Assembly: GCA_020846195.1 (NCBI GenBank)
Contig: JADLEJ010000057.1
Coordinates: 1 to 56,527 of the forward strand
DNA: 56,527 bases
Direction of reading: 5' to 3'
DNA from: Nitrospira sp.
GTDB taxonomy: Bacteria > Nitrospirota > Nitrospiria > Nitrospirales > Nitrospiraceae
Shown here piece after piece: positions 16,686 to 25,781 of this stretch (position 1 is its first letter; each line of letters starts with the position of its first letter). The position numbers and the translations under genes were made by a program. The notes beneath the pieces are model-generated. The model worked only from the letters and a program-made list of their open reading frames with translations, ran no database searches and was not told the DNA's origin.

Positions 16686-18320
16686 CTACACGCCGCCGCG
16701 AGCGCGAATTCCCCGCTGGACGCGGCGCGCGCCGATTCCCATGCGCAGCGCTTCGACATCGAGTTCATGTTCCAGCCGGTGCAAAACCTCATCGCTGATC
16801 GTTCCATCGTTGCGCAACTGAATCAACCGCAGCCGTTCGGCGGTCAGCGTTTCATACCGCAATTGCCGAAACTGTTCGTCGGCTTCCAGCGAGGAGCCGG
16901 CATCCGCCGAACCGGATCCGGCAAACCGCTGGAGCTGCTGGCTGTACTGGCCTCGCAACTGCTCAAGGTGCTCCATCCGCGCGCTGCCTTCTCCGGCCAA
17001 TCCATCCAGCCGCCCCAAGGCCGCCGAAGCCGCCTGTTCGCGCGCAAGCCGTTCTTCCCGCGCGAGCGGCCCGTGATCCTCTTCAAGATGCAATGCGCGG
17101 ATGATCGGCGTGAGGGAAAGCCCCTGCAGCACAAGCGTGGCAAGAATCACGGCGAAACTGATCAGGATGATCTCCGCGCGAAACGGAAACGGCGCGCCCG
17201 ACGCCGTCGCCATCGGCAGAGCCAGCGCGCCTGCCAGCGTGACGATTCCCCGCATGCCGGTCCAAGACGTCACGAAAATATGCGACCAGGGAGGCAGGGG
17301 ATCGCGGGCCCGCAACTTGGCGCTCATCAGGCGCGGCAGCGCCGCCGCCGCCGGCACCCATAACAGGCGCGCGACAATCGCGGCGAGACTGACCGCCGCG
17401 CCGGCGAGCACCACCGCCGAAAACCGGCCGGCAGGGACGGCGTCGCGCAACGCGCCGAGCTGGAGCCCGATGAGAATGAAAATGAACCCGTTCAGAATAA
17501 AGATCAGCAGATCCCAGACTGCGCGCGCTTGCAGTCTGGTCGTCGGCGCCATTTCCGCGCTGAAATACTTCCGCGCATACAGCCCCACGGTCACGCAGGC
17601 CAGCACCGACGACACCTCCACCACTTCGCCCAGCACCCAGGCGATATAAGGCGCGAGCAAGGTGAGGGCCAGCTCGGTAAAGTTGTCGGTCGCCAGGCAG
17701 AGCGCCCACCGCAAAACCATTCCCACCGCGACCCCGATGGCAACTCCCCCAGCCGCGGCCAGCACAAAGTGCAGCAACGCGTCGCCCAGCACGAAACTGC
17801 CGCCGACCGCCGCCCCCACCGCCGCGCGATACAGCACCAAGGCAGTGGCATCGTTCACCAAACTTTCGCCTTCCAGAATCGTCACCACACGGCGGGGAAT
17901 ACGCAGCCGCTTCCCAATCGCAGTCGCCGAGACGGCATCCGGAGGAGACACGATGGCGCCCAAGGCAATGGCTTCCGCCCATCCGAGGCCCGGCAGCACC
18001 GCGCGCGCGACCACGGCAACCACCGCGGTCGTGACGAGCACCAGGCCGACCGCCAGCAAGGAGATCGGCCGGAGATTGCCGCGAAATTCGCGCCAGGAGG
18101 TGAAGTAGGCCGCCGAACAGAGGATCGGCGGGAGAAACACGAGAAAGACCAAATCGGGGCTGAGCGTGACGGTGGGAAGCCCGGGAATCAGGCCAACCAC
18201 CCCTCCCCCGATGACCAGCAGAATCGGATAGGGAATGACGAGCTTTTCCGCGAGCGTGGTCAAGAGCAGGACCACGGCCAGCAATAAGATGACTATCTCG
18301 AGTTGATGCAGGCCCTCCAT
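16686..18320 (-). CDS. Na+/H+ antiporter, CPA1 (NhaP-like)
   Basis: A 544-residue protein with about 12 membrane helices from residue 5 to ~400 and a hydrophilic C-terminal tail of ~140 residues rich in Glu/Arg. It holds the CPA1 motif F-L-P-P-I-L near residue 60, S-P-P-D-A-V-S in helix 5 with the ion-binding Asp, and E-G-E-S-L-V-N-D-A-T-A-L, typical of NhaP/YjcE antiporters. I chose the ATG at 18320, after AGAAGGGGG; the longer open frame is unlikely to be coding. It exchanges Na+ or K+ for protons. Confidence 0.93.
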   Translation of the reverse strand: MEGLHQLEIVILLLAVVLLLTTLAEKLVIPYPILLVIGGGVVGLIPGLPTVTLSPDLVFLVFLPPILCSAAYFTSWREFRGNLRPISLLAVGLVLVTTAVVAVVARAVLPGLGWAEAIALGAIVSPPDAVSATAIGKRLRIPRRVVTILEGESLVNDATALVLYRAAVGAAVGGSFVLGDALLHFVLAAAGGVAIGVAVGMVLRWALCLATDNFTELALTLLAPYIAWVLGEVVEVSSVLACVTVGLYARKYFSAEMAPTTRLQARAVWDLLIFILNGFIFILIGLQLGALRDAVPAGRFSAVVLAGAAVSLAAIVARLLWVPAAAALPRLMSAKLRARDPLPPWSHIFVTSWTGMRGIVTLAGALALPMATASGAPFPFRAEIILISFAVILATLVLQGLSLTPIIRALHLEEDHGPLAREERLAREQAASAALGRLDGLAGEGSARMEHLEQLRGQYSQQLQRFAGSGSADAGSSLEADEQFRQLRYETLTAERLRLIQLRNDGTISDEVLHRLEHELDVEALRMGIGARRVQRGIRARGGV

Positions 18321-18479
18321 CGCCACCCCCTTCTCTACACCTAGAACAGAACGTATGAATGCGCACAGGCTACTGAGGGCTGGAATGGGAGTCAACCGGG
18401 CAAACTGGTCCGCACCCTGCCCTATGGCCGGACGATGCCGCAACGCAGTCTGTGGAGGAACGAGTGGAAGAGATGGGGG

Positions 18480-18860
18480 TTATATGGCCGGCTGGCCTTG
18501 CAGCGAGAGGAACCGCTTGAGCCGCGTGGCGGCGGTGGAGGTCAAATGCATAAACTCCAGTCCGAATGTCTGGTTTTTCGCCCATCGAACCGTGGCGCGC
18601 TCCACCGCCAGCGGAGACATCTGCTTCGGCAGGCGCAACAGCACTGTTACTTGATCGCCCGGAGTCATCGGCGCTTCGCTCGTGACTCGCGCGCCTTTGA
18701 GCGACACATCGTAGACCACGCCGAAGCCGGCCCGTTTCTTCGCAAACCAGCGCGGCCGCGCCTTCTCGGCCAGCGCGCAGGAAAATGGAACCGGCACGCG
18801 CATCCGGGTGTGTTCGCGGATATCGAGAAATACCTCATCCGGCATCGTGGCCGTCTTCAT
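18480..18860 (-). CDS. PilZ domain protein
   Basis: A 126-residue protein starting at 18860 with GAAAGGA upstream. It has R-M-R-V-P near residue 20 and D-V-S-L-K-G-A-R-V about 35 residues later, a good match to the two c-di-GMP-binding motifs R-x-x-x-R and D-x-S-x-x-G. The rest is a beta barrel ending G-L-E-F. It is likely a small c-di-GMP receptor, divergent from the TetR gene. Confidence 0.8.
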   Translation of the reverse strand: MKTATMPDEVFLDIREHTRMRVPVPFSCALAEKARPRWFAKKRAGFGVVYDVSLKGARVTSEAPMTPGDQVTVLLRLPKQMSPLAVERATVRWAKNQTFGLEFMHLTSTAATRLKRFLSLQGQPAI

Positions 18861-18985
18861 CGTACATCCTTTCTTCTTAATCCTTGTGCCGACTGTACAC
18901 AATTGCTCTCCATTCGTGAACGAATTTGTGTATTTGTGCAGAATTCTACTTATGCACATCGCATTTTCATCTCCGGACCACATAC

Positions 18986-19014
18986 TTGACCGATCGTTCC
19001 ATAATACGTTATAG
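18986..19014 (+). promoter_or_regulatory. Candidate promoter and operator of the TetR gene
   Basis: TTGACC (18986-18991) and TATAGG (about 19009-19014) lie upstream of the TetR ATG, with a spacer of about 17-18 bases. The spacer and -10 carry TAA-TACG-TTA (19002-19011), an imperfect dyad that could be the TetR operator. This is pattern evidence only. Confidence 0.3.
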
Positions 19015-19044
19015 GTATCCGTCCCCAGCAACAGAACTTTTGAA

Positions 19045-19629
19045 ATGCCGCGCCCAAAAGCTTTTGATCCGGACAACGCGCTTGAGAAAGCCATGCATGT
19101 CTTCTGGCATAAGGGCTACGAAGCCACGTCCATGGAAGACCTGCTCACAGCGATGAACCTCAATCGCGGCAGCCTCTACGCGACGTTTGGCGACAAGCGT
19201 GAGTTGTTCCTGAAGGCGATGGATCGGTACTGCACTGGCGTCGGGATCGGCAGCCGGATCTCCATCTTGAGTCAACCGGGCCCGGCGCTTCCGCTGATTC
19301 GCCAGTTCATCAACGTCATGTTGGAATTCGGCCTCTCTGACCCCCTGCGGCGCGGCTGCATGATTACCAATACAGTCATGGAATTGGCCTCGCACGAGAA
19401 AGATATCGCGCGGAAATTGGCGGGCCGGCTGCAGATGGCGGAAGAGGCGTTCTTCACATTGCTGACCCGCGCGAAGCACGAAGGCGAGTTGTCGAAGGAT
19501 AAAAACCCGCGGGCACTGGCGCGAGTTCTGGTCACGATGATGCAGGGCACGATCGTCATGATCAAAGCCGGCACACCGGCCACGGTAGTCAGAGAGACCT
19601 CCGCAGCCGCGCTGGCGATTCTGGACTGA
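19045..19629 (+). CDS. TetR/AcrR family regulator
   Basis: A 194-residue repressor. The N-terminal helix-turn-helix (residues ~10-55) has the typical wording: F-W-H-K-G-Y-E-A-T-S-M-E-D-L, then N-R-G-S-L-Y-A-T-F-G-D-K. The C-terminal ligand-binding domain is all-helical. It is followed after 31 bases by the 4Fe-4S/SCP2 gene, its most likely target. The ligand is unknown. Confidence 0.93.
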   Translation: MPRPKAFDPDNALEKAMHVFWHKGYEATSMEDLLTAMNLNRGSLYATFGDKRELFLKAMDRYCTGVGIGSRISILSQPGPALPLIRQFINVMLEFGLSDPLRRGCMITNTVMELASHEKDIARKLAGRLQMAEEAFFTLLTRAKHEGELSKDKNPRALARVLVTMMQGTIVMIKAGTPATVVRETSAAALAILD

Positions 19630-19660
19630 TGTTGCGCTCTCATTGAAAGGAGCCTGCACC

Positions 19661-21001
19661 ATGAAGTTTGCCGACCACCCCACCGTCCAACGGTATCGGG
19701 AAAAGAGCGCCGCCGAACCGCAGCCGGCTTCCCCAACCATCCTAGACGCTGACTGGCTACGCCAACTCTGTCTCGACGCCGGCGCGGACGACGCAGGGTT
19801 TGTCGACATTGACCGTCCAACACTTGCGGCAGACCGCCCGGACATCGACAGAACATTCCCGCATGCAAAGTCGTTCATCAGCTTGATCTGCCGCATGAAC
19901 CGCGAACCCATCCGAAGCCCTGCCCGGTCTGTCGCGAATGTCGAGTTCCATCGCACCGGCGATCACGTCAACGATGTGGCCAGAACCATCGTCACGGCAC
20001 TTGAACGGCATGGAGTTCGCGCGCTGAACCCGGCTATGGGATTTCCCATGGAGATGGACCGCTTTCCAGGAAAAATCTGGGTCGTCTCTCACAAGCTCGT
20101 CGCCGTCGCAGCGGGCCTTGGCCAGATGGGCATCCACCGCAATGTGATCCATCCACGGTTTGGAAACTTCATTTTGCTGGGCACTATCCTGATTGACACT
20201 GCCGTCAGCCGTTACGACCACCCCATCACCTACAACCCATGCCTTGAGTGCAAACTCTGCGTCGCTGCCTGCCCGACCGGCGCCATCGGTACCGATGGCC
20301 ACTTTAACTTCTCTGCCTGCTACACCCACAACTACCGCGAGTTCATGGGCGGGTTCACGAATTGGGTCGAACAGATCGCCAGCAGCCGCACGGCGCTGGC
20401 CTATCGCCATAAGGTCTCGGACAGCGAGTCGGCTTCCATGTGGCAGAGCCTCTCATTCGGCGCGAACTACAAAGCCGCCTATTGCCTGGCGGTCTGTCCG
20501 GCCGGTGAGGACGTGATCGAGCCCTTCCTCCTCAACCGTAAAGCCTTCACCGCAGATGTCGTCGCACCACTTCAAGAGAAGGCCGAGACCATCTATGCGG
20601 TCCCCGGCTCCGACGCGGAGACCTACGTCACCCGGCACTTCCCCAAGAAAGAAGTCAAAGCGGTGGGCAACGGCCTGCGCCCTCGTTCCATTCAGGGCTT
20701 TCTGGCTGGCTTGTCCAACGTCTTTCAGCGCGAACAATCGGCAGAGCTGGACACCACCTACCATTTCACCTTCACCGGCGAGGAGGCTGGTACGGCGACC
20801 ATCGTCATCAAGAATAAAGCGCTCGCGATTCAATCTGGACTGGTCGGCACGTGCGATCTGCACATCATCGCCGACAGTCGGACCTGGCTGGGGTTCATCA
20901 GAAAAGAACGGAGCCTGATCTGGGCATTGCTGAGAAGGACGATTCGGCTTCAAGGCCCGCCGCGTTTGCTGCGGGCCTTCGGACGGTGCTTCCCCTCGTA
21001 A
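19661..21001 (+). CDS. 4Fe-4S protein fused to an SCP2-like domain
   Basis: A 446-residue protein starting at the ATG at 19661 after AAAGGAG. Residues ~30-210 resemble the N-terminal domain of QueG/reductive-dehalogenase-like proteins. Then comes a ferredoxin cluster motif C-x2-C-x2-C-x3-C-P (C-L-E-C-K-L-C-V-A-A-C-P-T-G), with a second set C-Y-T-H... and C-L-A-V-C-P-A-G about 70 residues later. The last ~110 residues (T-Y-H-F-T-F-T-G through L-W-A-L-L) look like an SCP2 sterol-carrier fold that could hold a hydrophobic ligand. No cobalamin motif could be confirmed. Its function is unknown; TetR control is likely. Confidence 0.75.
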   Translation: MKFADHPTVQRYREKSAAEPQPASPTILDADWLRQLCLDAGADDAGFVDIDRPTLAADRPDIDRTFPHAKSFISLICRMNREPIRSPARSVANVEFHRTGDHVNDVARTIVTALERHGVRALNPAMGFPMEMDRFPGKIWVVSHKLVAVAAGLGQMGIHRNVIHPRFGNFILLGTILIDTAVSRYDHPITYNPCLECKLCVAACPTGAIGTDGHFNFSACYTHNYREFMGGFTNWVEQIASSRTALAYRHKVSDSESASMWQSLSFGANYKAAYCLAVCPAGEDVIEPFLLNRKAFTADVVAPLQEKAETIYAVPGSDAETYVTRHFPKKEVKAVGNGLRPRSIQGFLAGLSNVFQREQSAELDTTYHFTFTGEEAGTATIVIKNKALAIQSGLVGTCDLHIIADSRTWLGFIRKERSLIWALLRRTIRLQGPPRLLRAFGRCFPS

Positions 21002-21153
21002 CATGGAAGCTATGAGCTGTCGCCACACAGAACTTTTGGCGGTGGCCTGGCGCGAGGAGGCTGTCGATTTCAGACTCCCGCAACGACTATCGCATGGAAG
21101 CAGGCGTCGGATATGGCGCCGAGCAGTTCAACTATTTTAATTGGGAGTTCACC

Positions 21154-21510
21154 ATGAAGTACCTGTGCCTGGTCTATGTCGAAGAAAAGATCCTCCATGC
21201 CCTGCCGAACCATGAGCGGGGCGCGCTCTCGGACGAATCGATGGCGTACTGCGATCGATTGCAGAAAATCGGCCAGCTGCTGGCGGCTTCGCCCCTTCAT
21301 CCGGTGGAGACCGCCACGACCGTCAGAGTCCGCGAGGGAAAAGCCTCGACAACCGACGGGCCGTTTGCCGAAACCAAGGAACAGCTGGGCGGTTTTCTCC
21401 TGCTCGACGTGCCGGATCTGAACGATGCGATCCGCATCGCCACGCATTTCCCGGCCGCCCGCATCGGCAGCGTGGAGGTCCGCCCGATGAAGGAAAGCGG
21501 CTGCGCGTAG
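21154..21510 (+). CDS. YCII (DGPF) domain protein
   Basis: A 118-residue protein starting M-K-Y-L-C-L-V-Y and carrying [10 protein letters not shown], the DGPF signature of the YCII family, near residue 68. The ATG at 21154 is favoured by a GGAG-like site over the longer open frame. DGPF proteins are repeatedly found beside ECF42 sigma factors, and one follows here after 11 bases. Biochemical function is unknown. Confidence 0.9.
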   Translation: MKYLCLVYVEEKILHALPNHERGALSDESMAYCDRLQKIGQLLAASPLHPVETATTVRVREGKASTTDGPFAETKEQLGGFLLLDVPDLNDAIRIATHFPAARIGSVEVRPMKESGCA

Positions 21511-21521
21511 GAGATCCGGCG

Positions 21522-22772
21522 ATGAGCACCGATGTCGAGACCCAGGTCCGTGCAAAAACCGACACGATCTATCGATCCGAATCGCGCCGCGTCCTCGCAA
21601 CATTGATTCGCCTGCTCAAGGACTTCGACCTGGCCGAGGAAGCGTTGCACGAAGCCTTTGCCGCAGCCATGGAACAATGGTCTCGCGACGGCATCCCTGC
21701 CAATCCGCGAGCCTGGCTCGTCTCCACCGGCCGTTTCAAGGCCATCGACGGCATGAGGCGGCGCGCCCGCTATGATGCATCGCTGAGCGAGCTCGCCAGA
21801 ACCCTCGAAACGGGTATCGACGACCCGGCTGAGCAGAGCGAAGAACCTATTGAAGACGACCGACTGCGGTTGATCTTTACCTGCTGCCATCCGGCACTCA
21901 AGCCCGAGGCGCAACTTGCGCTGACATTGCGGGAAGTCTGCGGCCTCACCACCGAAGAAGTCGCCCGCGCGTTTCTCTCTTCCCCCGCCACTCTGGCCCA
22001 GCGCATCGTCCGCGCGAAAGCGAAGATCCGGGACGCGCGGATCCCGTATGAAGTGCCGCCGCCCTCTGACATCCCGGACCGGCTGGACTCCGTACTGCAC
22101 GTCATTTATCTGGTCTTCAACGAAGGCTATTCGGCCTCGTCGGGCGCCTCGCTCACGCGAGCCGATTTCTCAGGCGAGGCGATCCGTTTAGGGTGGCTGT
22201 TGCTCGAACTGTTGCCGGAACCGGAAGTCATGGGCCTGCTGGCGTTGATGCTGCTGCACGAATCACGCAGGCCGGCGCGCACGACGGAGACCGGTGAGAT
22301 CGTCCTGCTGGAACAGCAAGACCGGTCGCGCTGGGATCGAGCCCTGATTACGGAAGGCATCGCGCTCGTTGAACGGGCGCTCCACTCACGGCGGTTCGGC
22401 CCCTACACATTGCAAGCGGCCATTGCCGCCGTCCATGCCGAAGGCTCGAACGGAGCCGCAACCGATTGGGCTCAAATTGTCGCCCTCTACGATTTGTTGG
22501 TACACGCGGCTCCCTCTCCGATCATCGACCTCAATCGGGCCGTGGCTGTGGCAATGCGGGACGGCCCCGCGGCAGGGCTCGTTTTGGTGGACGCCATCCT
22601 GGCGAACGGGGAGCTGACCGACTACCATTTGATCCATTCGGCACGCGCGGATCTCTACCGGCGGATGGGAGACAAGGCAGGCGCCCGTGTCTCGTATAAG
22701 CGGGCGCTCGCCCTGACGAAGCAAGAGCCCGAACGGCGGTTTCTGGAACGACGCCTGACTGAGTTACAGTGA
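21522..22772 (+). CDS. ECF sigma factor, ECF42-like, with long C-terminal domain
   Basis: A 416-residue protein. Residues ~15-80 form sigma region 2 ([19 protein letters not shown]) and ~120-180 region 4 ([20 protein letters not shown]). The ~230-residue C-terminal extension contains [11 protein letters not shown] and L-N-R-A-V-A-V-A and ends in TPR-like helices. This matches the DUF6596/ECF42 group, in which the extension is needed for activity in characterised cases. There is no anti-sigma factor next door. Flanking YCII genes are the expected targets or partners. Confidence 0.92.
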   Translation: MSTDVETQVRAKTDTIYRSESRRVLATLIRLLKDFDLAEEALHEAFAAAMEQWSRDGIPANPRAWLVSTGRFKAIDGMRRRARYDASLSELARTLETGIDDPAEQSEEPIEDDRLRLIFTCCHPALKPEAQLALTLREVCGLTTEEVARAFLSSPATLAQRIVRAKAKIRDARIPYEVPPPSDIPDRLDSVLHVIYLVFNEGYSASSGASLTRADFSGEAIRLGWLLLELLPEPEVMGLLALMLLHESRRPARTTETGEIVLLEQQDRSRWDRALITEGIALVERALHSRRFGPYTLQAAIAAVHAEGSNGAATDWAQIVALYDLLVHAAPSPIIDLNRAVAVAMRDGPAAGLVLVDAILANGELTDYHLIHSARADLYRRMGDKAGARVSYKRALALTKQEPERRFLERRLTELQ

Positions 22773-22836
22773 CCGGCGCCCCCCTTGTCGATTTCGGAGA
22801 CCGAGAATGACGAGAAAGTAAGAGAGAGGAGCGACC

Positions 22837-23616
22837 ATGAAATATCTGCTACTGGTTCACCACAATGAAGAATCGTTCGGCAAGATGAGCGAGGAAACCA
22901 GGGAAAGCATGTTGGCCAAGTCGATCCGGCTCTGCCACCGACTCGACGGCAAGGGGGAGTATGTCCATGCCTCGCCGCTTCGACCGGTTGCCACGGCCGC
23001 CGTCGTGCGGATGCGCGACGGAAACCGGTCCGTTACCGACGGTCCGTTCATCGAGACTCGCGAGCACCTCGTCGGCTATTTTCTGATCGATGCCCGGAGC
23101 CGTGGCGAGGCCATCGAGGTCGCCGGCCGGATTCCCGGCGCCAGACTCAGCGCGGTGGAGGTTCGTCCCGTGAGAGCAACCGAGGGGTTACCGGGAGAAT
23201 ACGAGCCGATCGATTTGAACGCATCCGTTCGACTAACGAATACCGCGCGCCGCGAGACGACAACAGCCGTCAGAAAAGAATCGTCGGCCATGCAACGAAT
23301 CACCCCCTGTCTCTGGTTCGACGACAAGGCCGAGGAAGCGGCGAGATTCTACGTGTCGGTCTTTCAGCAGTCGAAACTCGGCGCCATCACTCGCTACGGG
23401 GAAGCCGGCGCGACGGCCTCCGGAAGACCCGAGGGTTCGGTCATGACGGTGACGTCGAGATCGAAGGACAGGCATTCATGGCGCTCAACGGCGGGCCGCT
23501 CTTCCCATTCACCGAGGCGGTCTCGTTCATGGTGCAGTGCAAAACGCAACACGACATCGACGAGATGTGGCGCAAGCTCTCCGACGGCGGAGCGGAAGGT
23601 CCCTGCGGGTGGCTGA
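22837..23616 (+). CDS. YCII domain protein running in frame into a VOC domain
   Basis: Residues 1-~118 are a YCII domain ([12 protein letters not shown], with T-D-G-P-F-I-E-T). The frame then continues without a stop through a ~34-residue linker into a VOC/PhnB-like domain beginning [12 protein letters not shown]. It is therefore either a genuine YCII-VOC fusion or two genes whose separating stop was lost. After V-M-T-V-T the ORF loses the domain because of a frameshift near 23455, and its last ~50 residues are out-of-frame sequence. The start follows AGAGAGGAG. Confidence 0.7.
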   Translation: MKYLLLVHHNEESFGKMSEETRESMLAKSIRLCHRLDGKGEYVHASPLRPVATAAVVRMRDGNRSVTDGPFIETREHLVGYFLIDARSRGEAIEVAGRIPGARLSAVEVRPVRATEGLPGEYEPIDLNASVRLTNTARRETTTAVRKESSAMQRITPCLWFDDKAEEAARFYVSVFQQSKLGAITRYGEAGATASGRPEGSVMTVTSRSKDRHSWRSTAGRSSHSPRRSRSWCSAKRNTTSTRCGASSPTAERKVPAGG

Positions 23617-23774
23617 AAGACCAGTTTGGGCTGTCCTGGCAGATCGTCTCCCCCGAGTGGGAAACGATGATGCAGGACCCGGATCCCCGGAAGCGCGAAC
23701 GAGTGATGGCGGCGATCCTGCAGATGACCAAACCCGATATCGAACGGATCGCGCGAGTCTACGCGGGGCATTGA
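23290..23774 (+). pseudogene. VOC (PhnB/3-dmu-9-MT-like) domain, frameshifted
   Basis: The first third ([12 protein letters not shown] to V-M-T-V-T) reads in the frame of the YCII gene. The remainder ([14 protein letters not shown] through to R-V-Y-A-G-H) reads in another frame up to 23774. Adding one T near 23455 gives T-F-E-I-E-G, the expected wording. A C-terminal stretch [11 protein letters not shown] is typical of this VOC subfamily. Either the gene is inactivated or the base was lost in sequencing. Confidence 0.75.
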
Positions 23775-23791
23775 ATACAAGGAGGTCCGTG

Positions 23792-24216
23792 ATGCGATTC
23801 ATGATTCTTATCAAAGCCACGAGGGATTCGGAAGCCGGCGCGATGCCGAGCGAGCACTTGCTGACGGAGATGGGCCGGTTCAACGAAGAGTTGGTCAAGG
23901 CGGGGGTGATGCTCGCGGGCGAAGGGCTCCAGCCGAGTTCGAAGGGGCCCGCGTCAGATTCTCCGGAACCAGGCGAACGGTCATCGACGGACCCTTCGCC
24001 GAAACGAGCGAGTTGATCGCCGGATTCTGGATCTGGCAGGTGGCGTCGAAGGGAGGCGCCATCGAATGGGTCAAGCGCTGCCCCAACCCCATGCCGGGCG
24101 AACCGGAGATCGAAATCCGCCAGGTGTTCGAGGCCGAGGATTTCGGCGCTGAGTTCACGCCGGAGCTCAGGGAGCAAGAAGAACAACTACGGAGTGCAGT
24201 GGCCCGAAAACAATAG
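23792..24216 (+). pseudogene. YCII (DGPF) protein, frameshifted
   Basis: It starts at 23792 after AAGGAGGT (M-R-F-M-I-L-I-K-A-T-R-D-S-E-A-G), then shifts frame at a GGGG run (23944-23947). The second part reads A-R-V-R-F-S-G-T, then V-I-D-G-P-F-A-E-T, through to the stop at 24214-24216. One additional G restores a normal ~140-residue YCII protein including W-V-K-R-C-P-N-P-M-P-G-E. It is the third YCII copy in 3 kb. Confidence 0.8.
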
Positions 24217-24264
24217 CAGCGGCCGCGCACGACCTGAACAAGAGGAAAAGAAAGGAGCCTGTCC

Positions 24265-24624
24265 ATGCGATACATCGACGGTTTCGTGCTGCCCGTTCCG
24301 AAGAAGAAGCTGACCGCCTATCGCCGCCTGGCGGAGCAATCGGGCAAGATCTGGCGCGAGCACGGCGCGCTGGAATATCGGGAATGCGTAGGCGACGATC
24401 TGCACGTGGCGATGGGCCTGCCGTTTCCCCGTCTGGCCAAGGTCAAGAAAAACGAAACGGTCGTGTTCGCCTGGATCGTCTACCGGTCCCGGGCTCATCG
24501 CGACCGCGTGAACGCCAACGTCATGAAGGATCCGCGCATCCATGCCCTGTGCGACCCAAAGGACATGCCCTTCGATTGCACGCGAGTGACCTACGGCGGA
24601 TTTAAGGTGATGGTCGAAGCCTAA
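24265..24624 (+). CDS. DUF1428 family protein
   Basis: A 119-residue protein with M-R-Y-I-D-G-F-V-L-P-V-P at its start and a central E-Y-R-E-C-V-G-D-D, wording I associate with DUF1428, a ferredoxin-like (dimeric alpha+beta barrel) family of unknown function related in fold to YCII. The start follows AAAGGAG. It belongs to the island of small domain proteins around the ECF42 gene. Confidence 0.85.
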   Translation: MRYIDGFVLPVPKKKLTAYRRLAEQSGKIWREHGALEYRECVGDDLHVAMGLPFPRLAKVKKNETVVFAWIVYRSRAHRDRVNANVMKDPRIHALCDPKDMPFDCTRVTYGGFKVMVEA

Positions 24625-24655
24625 TGCGGACAATCGTACAAACAAGGAGGCCACT

Positions 24656-25255
24656 ATGCGAGTGATGCCAATCATGAGCGCGGCATTGAGTGTGCTATTG
24701 AGCGTGTCGCCGGTCTTGGCCAAAGACAAGAAGCACGAGAAGCCGATGGACCAGCAGGCGATGATGGAACTCTGGCAAAAGCTGGCCCAGCCAGGAGAAC
24801 CGCACAAATTGTTTGCCGGTCTCGCCGGCAGCTGGACGACCACGACAAAAGAATGGATGGAACCGGGCAAGCCCCCGACAGAATCGGCCGGAACAGCGGA
24901 GATGAAGATGGTGCTCGACGGGCGCTTTCTGTACCAGGAGTACCACGCCCAGATGATGGGACATCCCTTCTCCGGGATCGGGATCGACGGCTACGACAAT
25001 GTGACGAAGAAATACGTGACGGCCTGGATCGACACGATGGGCACGGGGATTTTCATGATGGAAGGCACGGCCAGCGCCGACGGCAAGACCATCACGTTGA
25101 AAGGGTCGCACCCCGAACCGGGCGGCGGCACGATGTCGCATCGCGCGGTCTGGAAGATCGTGGACAGCAATTCCACGACGTTCGACATGTACGCGACGCA
25201 TCACGGCGGCAAGGAAATGAAAATGCTGGAGATCCTCTACACAAGGAAACCGTGA
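24656..25255 (+). CDS. Exported DUF1579 family protein
   Basis: A 199-residue protein. Residues 1-22 form a signal peptide (ending S-P-V-L-A), and AAGGAGG precedes the ATG. The mature domain is beta-rich with L-A-G-S-W-T-T and W-I-D-T-M-G-T-G, wording typical of DUF1579 (lipocalin-like). In homologous clusters this family sits next to DUF1428 and YCII genes. Its function is unknown. Confidence 0.85.
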   Translation: MRVMPIMSAALSVLLSVSPVLAKDKKHEKPMDQQAMMELWQKLAQPGEPHKLFAGLAGSWTTTTKEWMEPGKPPTESAGTAEMKMVLDGRFLYQEYHAQMMGHPFSGIGIDGYDNVTKKYVTAWIDTMGTGIFMMEGTASADGKTITLKGSHPEPGGGTMSHRAVWKIVDSNSTTFDMYATHHGGKEMKMLEILYTRKP

Positions 25256-25325
25256 CGATCCGTATTGATCTCGCCCGATTAACGTGATTGACTGGAGGTT
25301 CACATCAATCCCGAGGGAGGTCGTT

Positions 25326-25760
25326 ATGCAACGGACTATTGGCATGCTGGCACTGGCTTTGACACTGACGAGTCTCAGCGGGTGCAGCTATCTGTTTTAT
25401 CCGCGGGCCGGAGACTATGCCGCACAAGCGAAAGGCGCGAACGGCGTGGAGACCCTGATCAACCTGACGACGATGATGGAAGCCACCGCCGCGAAAGCCA
25501 AGGGTGGCAAGGGGAAGGACAATGCCCTGGACGACTACCACAACCAGCTCCATGCGCTGCTGGACTCGTACTGCGACGTGACCAAGGAACAGGCCAAAAC
25601 CCCGGCCTATGACCTGGCGGTGACGCACAAGAAGGAATTGACCGCGATTTTCTGGCGGCTGTGGAAATTCAAAGACGACCAGCCGCAACGCGACCAGCAT
25701 CTGGATCTCTCGATCGCGGAGCTGAAAGAGCTGCGGGACACTTTACAGACGTTGAAATAG
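25326..25760 (+). CDS. Small lipoprotein, unknown function
   Basis: A 144-residue protein with lipobox L-S-G-C near residue 19, so it should be an outer- or inner-membrane lipoprotein. The start at 25326 follows GAGGGAGGT. The mature part is helical and charged (L-H-A-L-L-D-S-Y, then L-D-L-S-I-A-E-L-K-E-L). I do not recognise a family. Confidence 0.7.
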   Translation: MQRTIGMLALALTLTSLSGCSYLFYPRAGDYAAQAKGANGVETLINLTTMMEATAAKAKGGKGKDNALDDYHNQLHALLDSYCDVTKEQAKTPAYDLAVTHKKELTAIFWRLWKFKDDQPQRDQHLDLSIAELKELRDTLQTLK

Positions 25761-25781
25761 GGATCGGGACGGAGGCCGGCT

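Noticed and set aside
17083..18366. Long 427-residue frame opposite the antiporter frame
   Set aside because: Composition is Gly/Arg-heavy without any family pattern, while the antiporter frame has membrane helices and CPA1 motifs.
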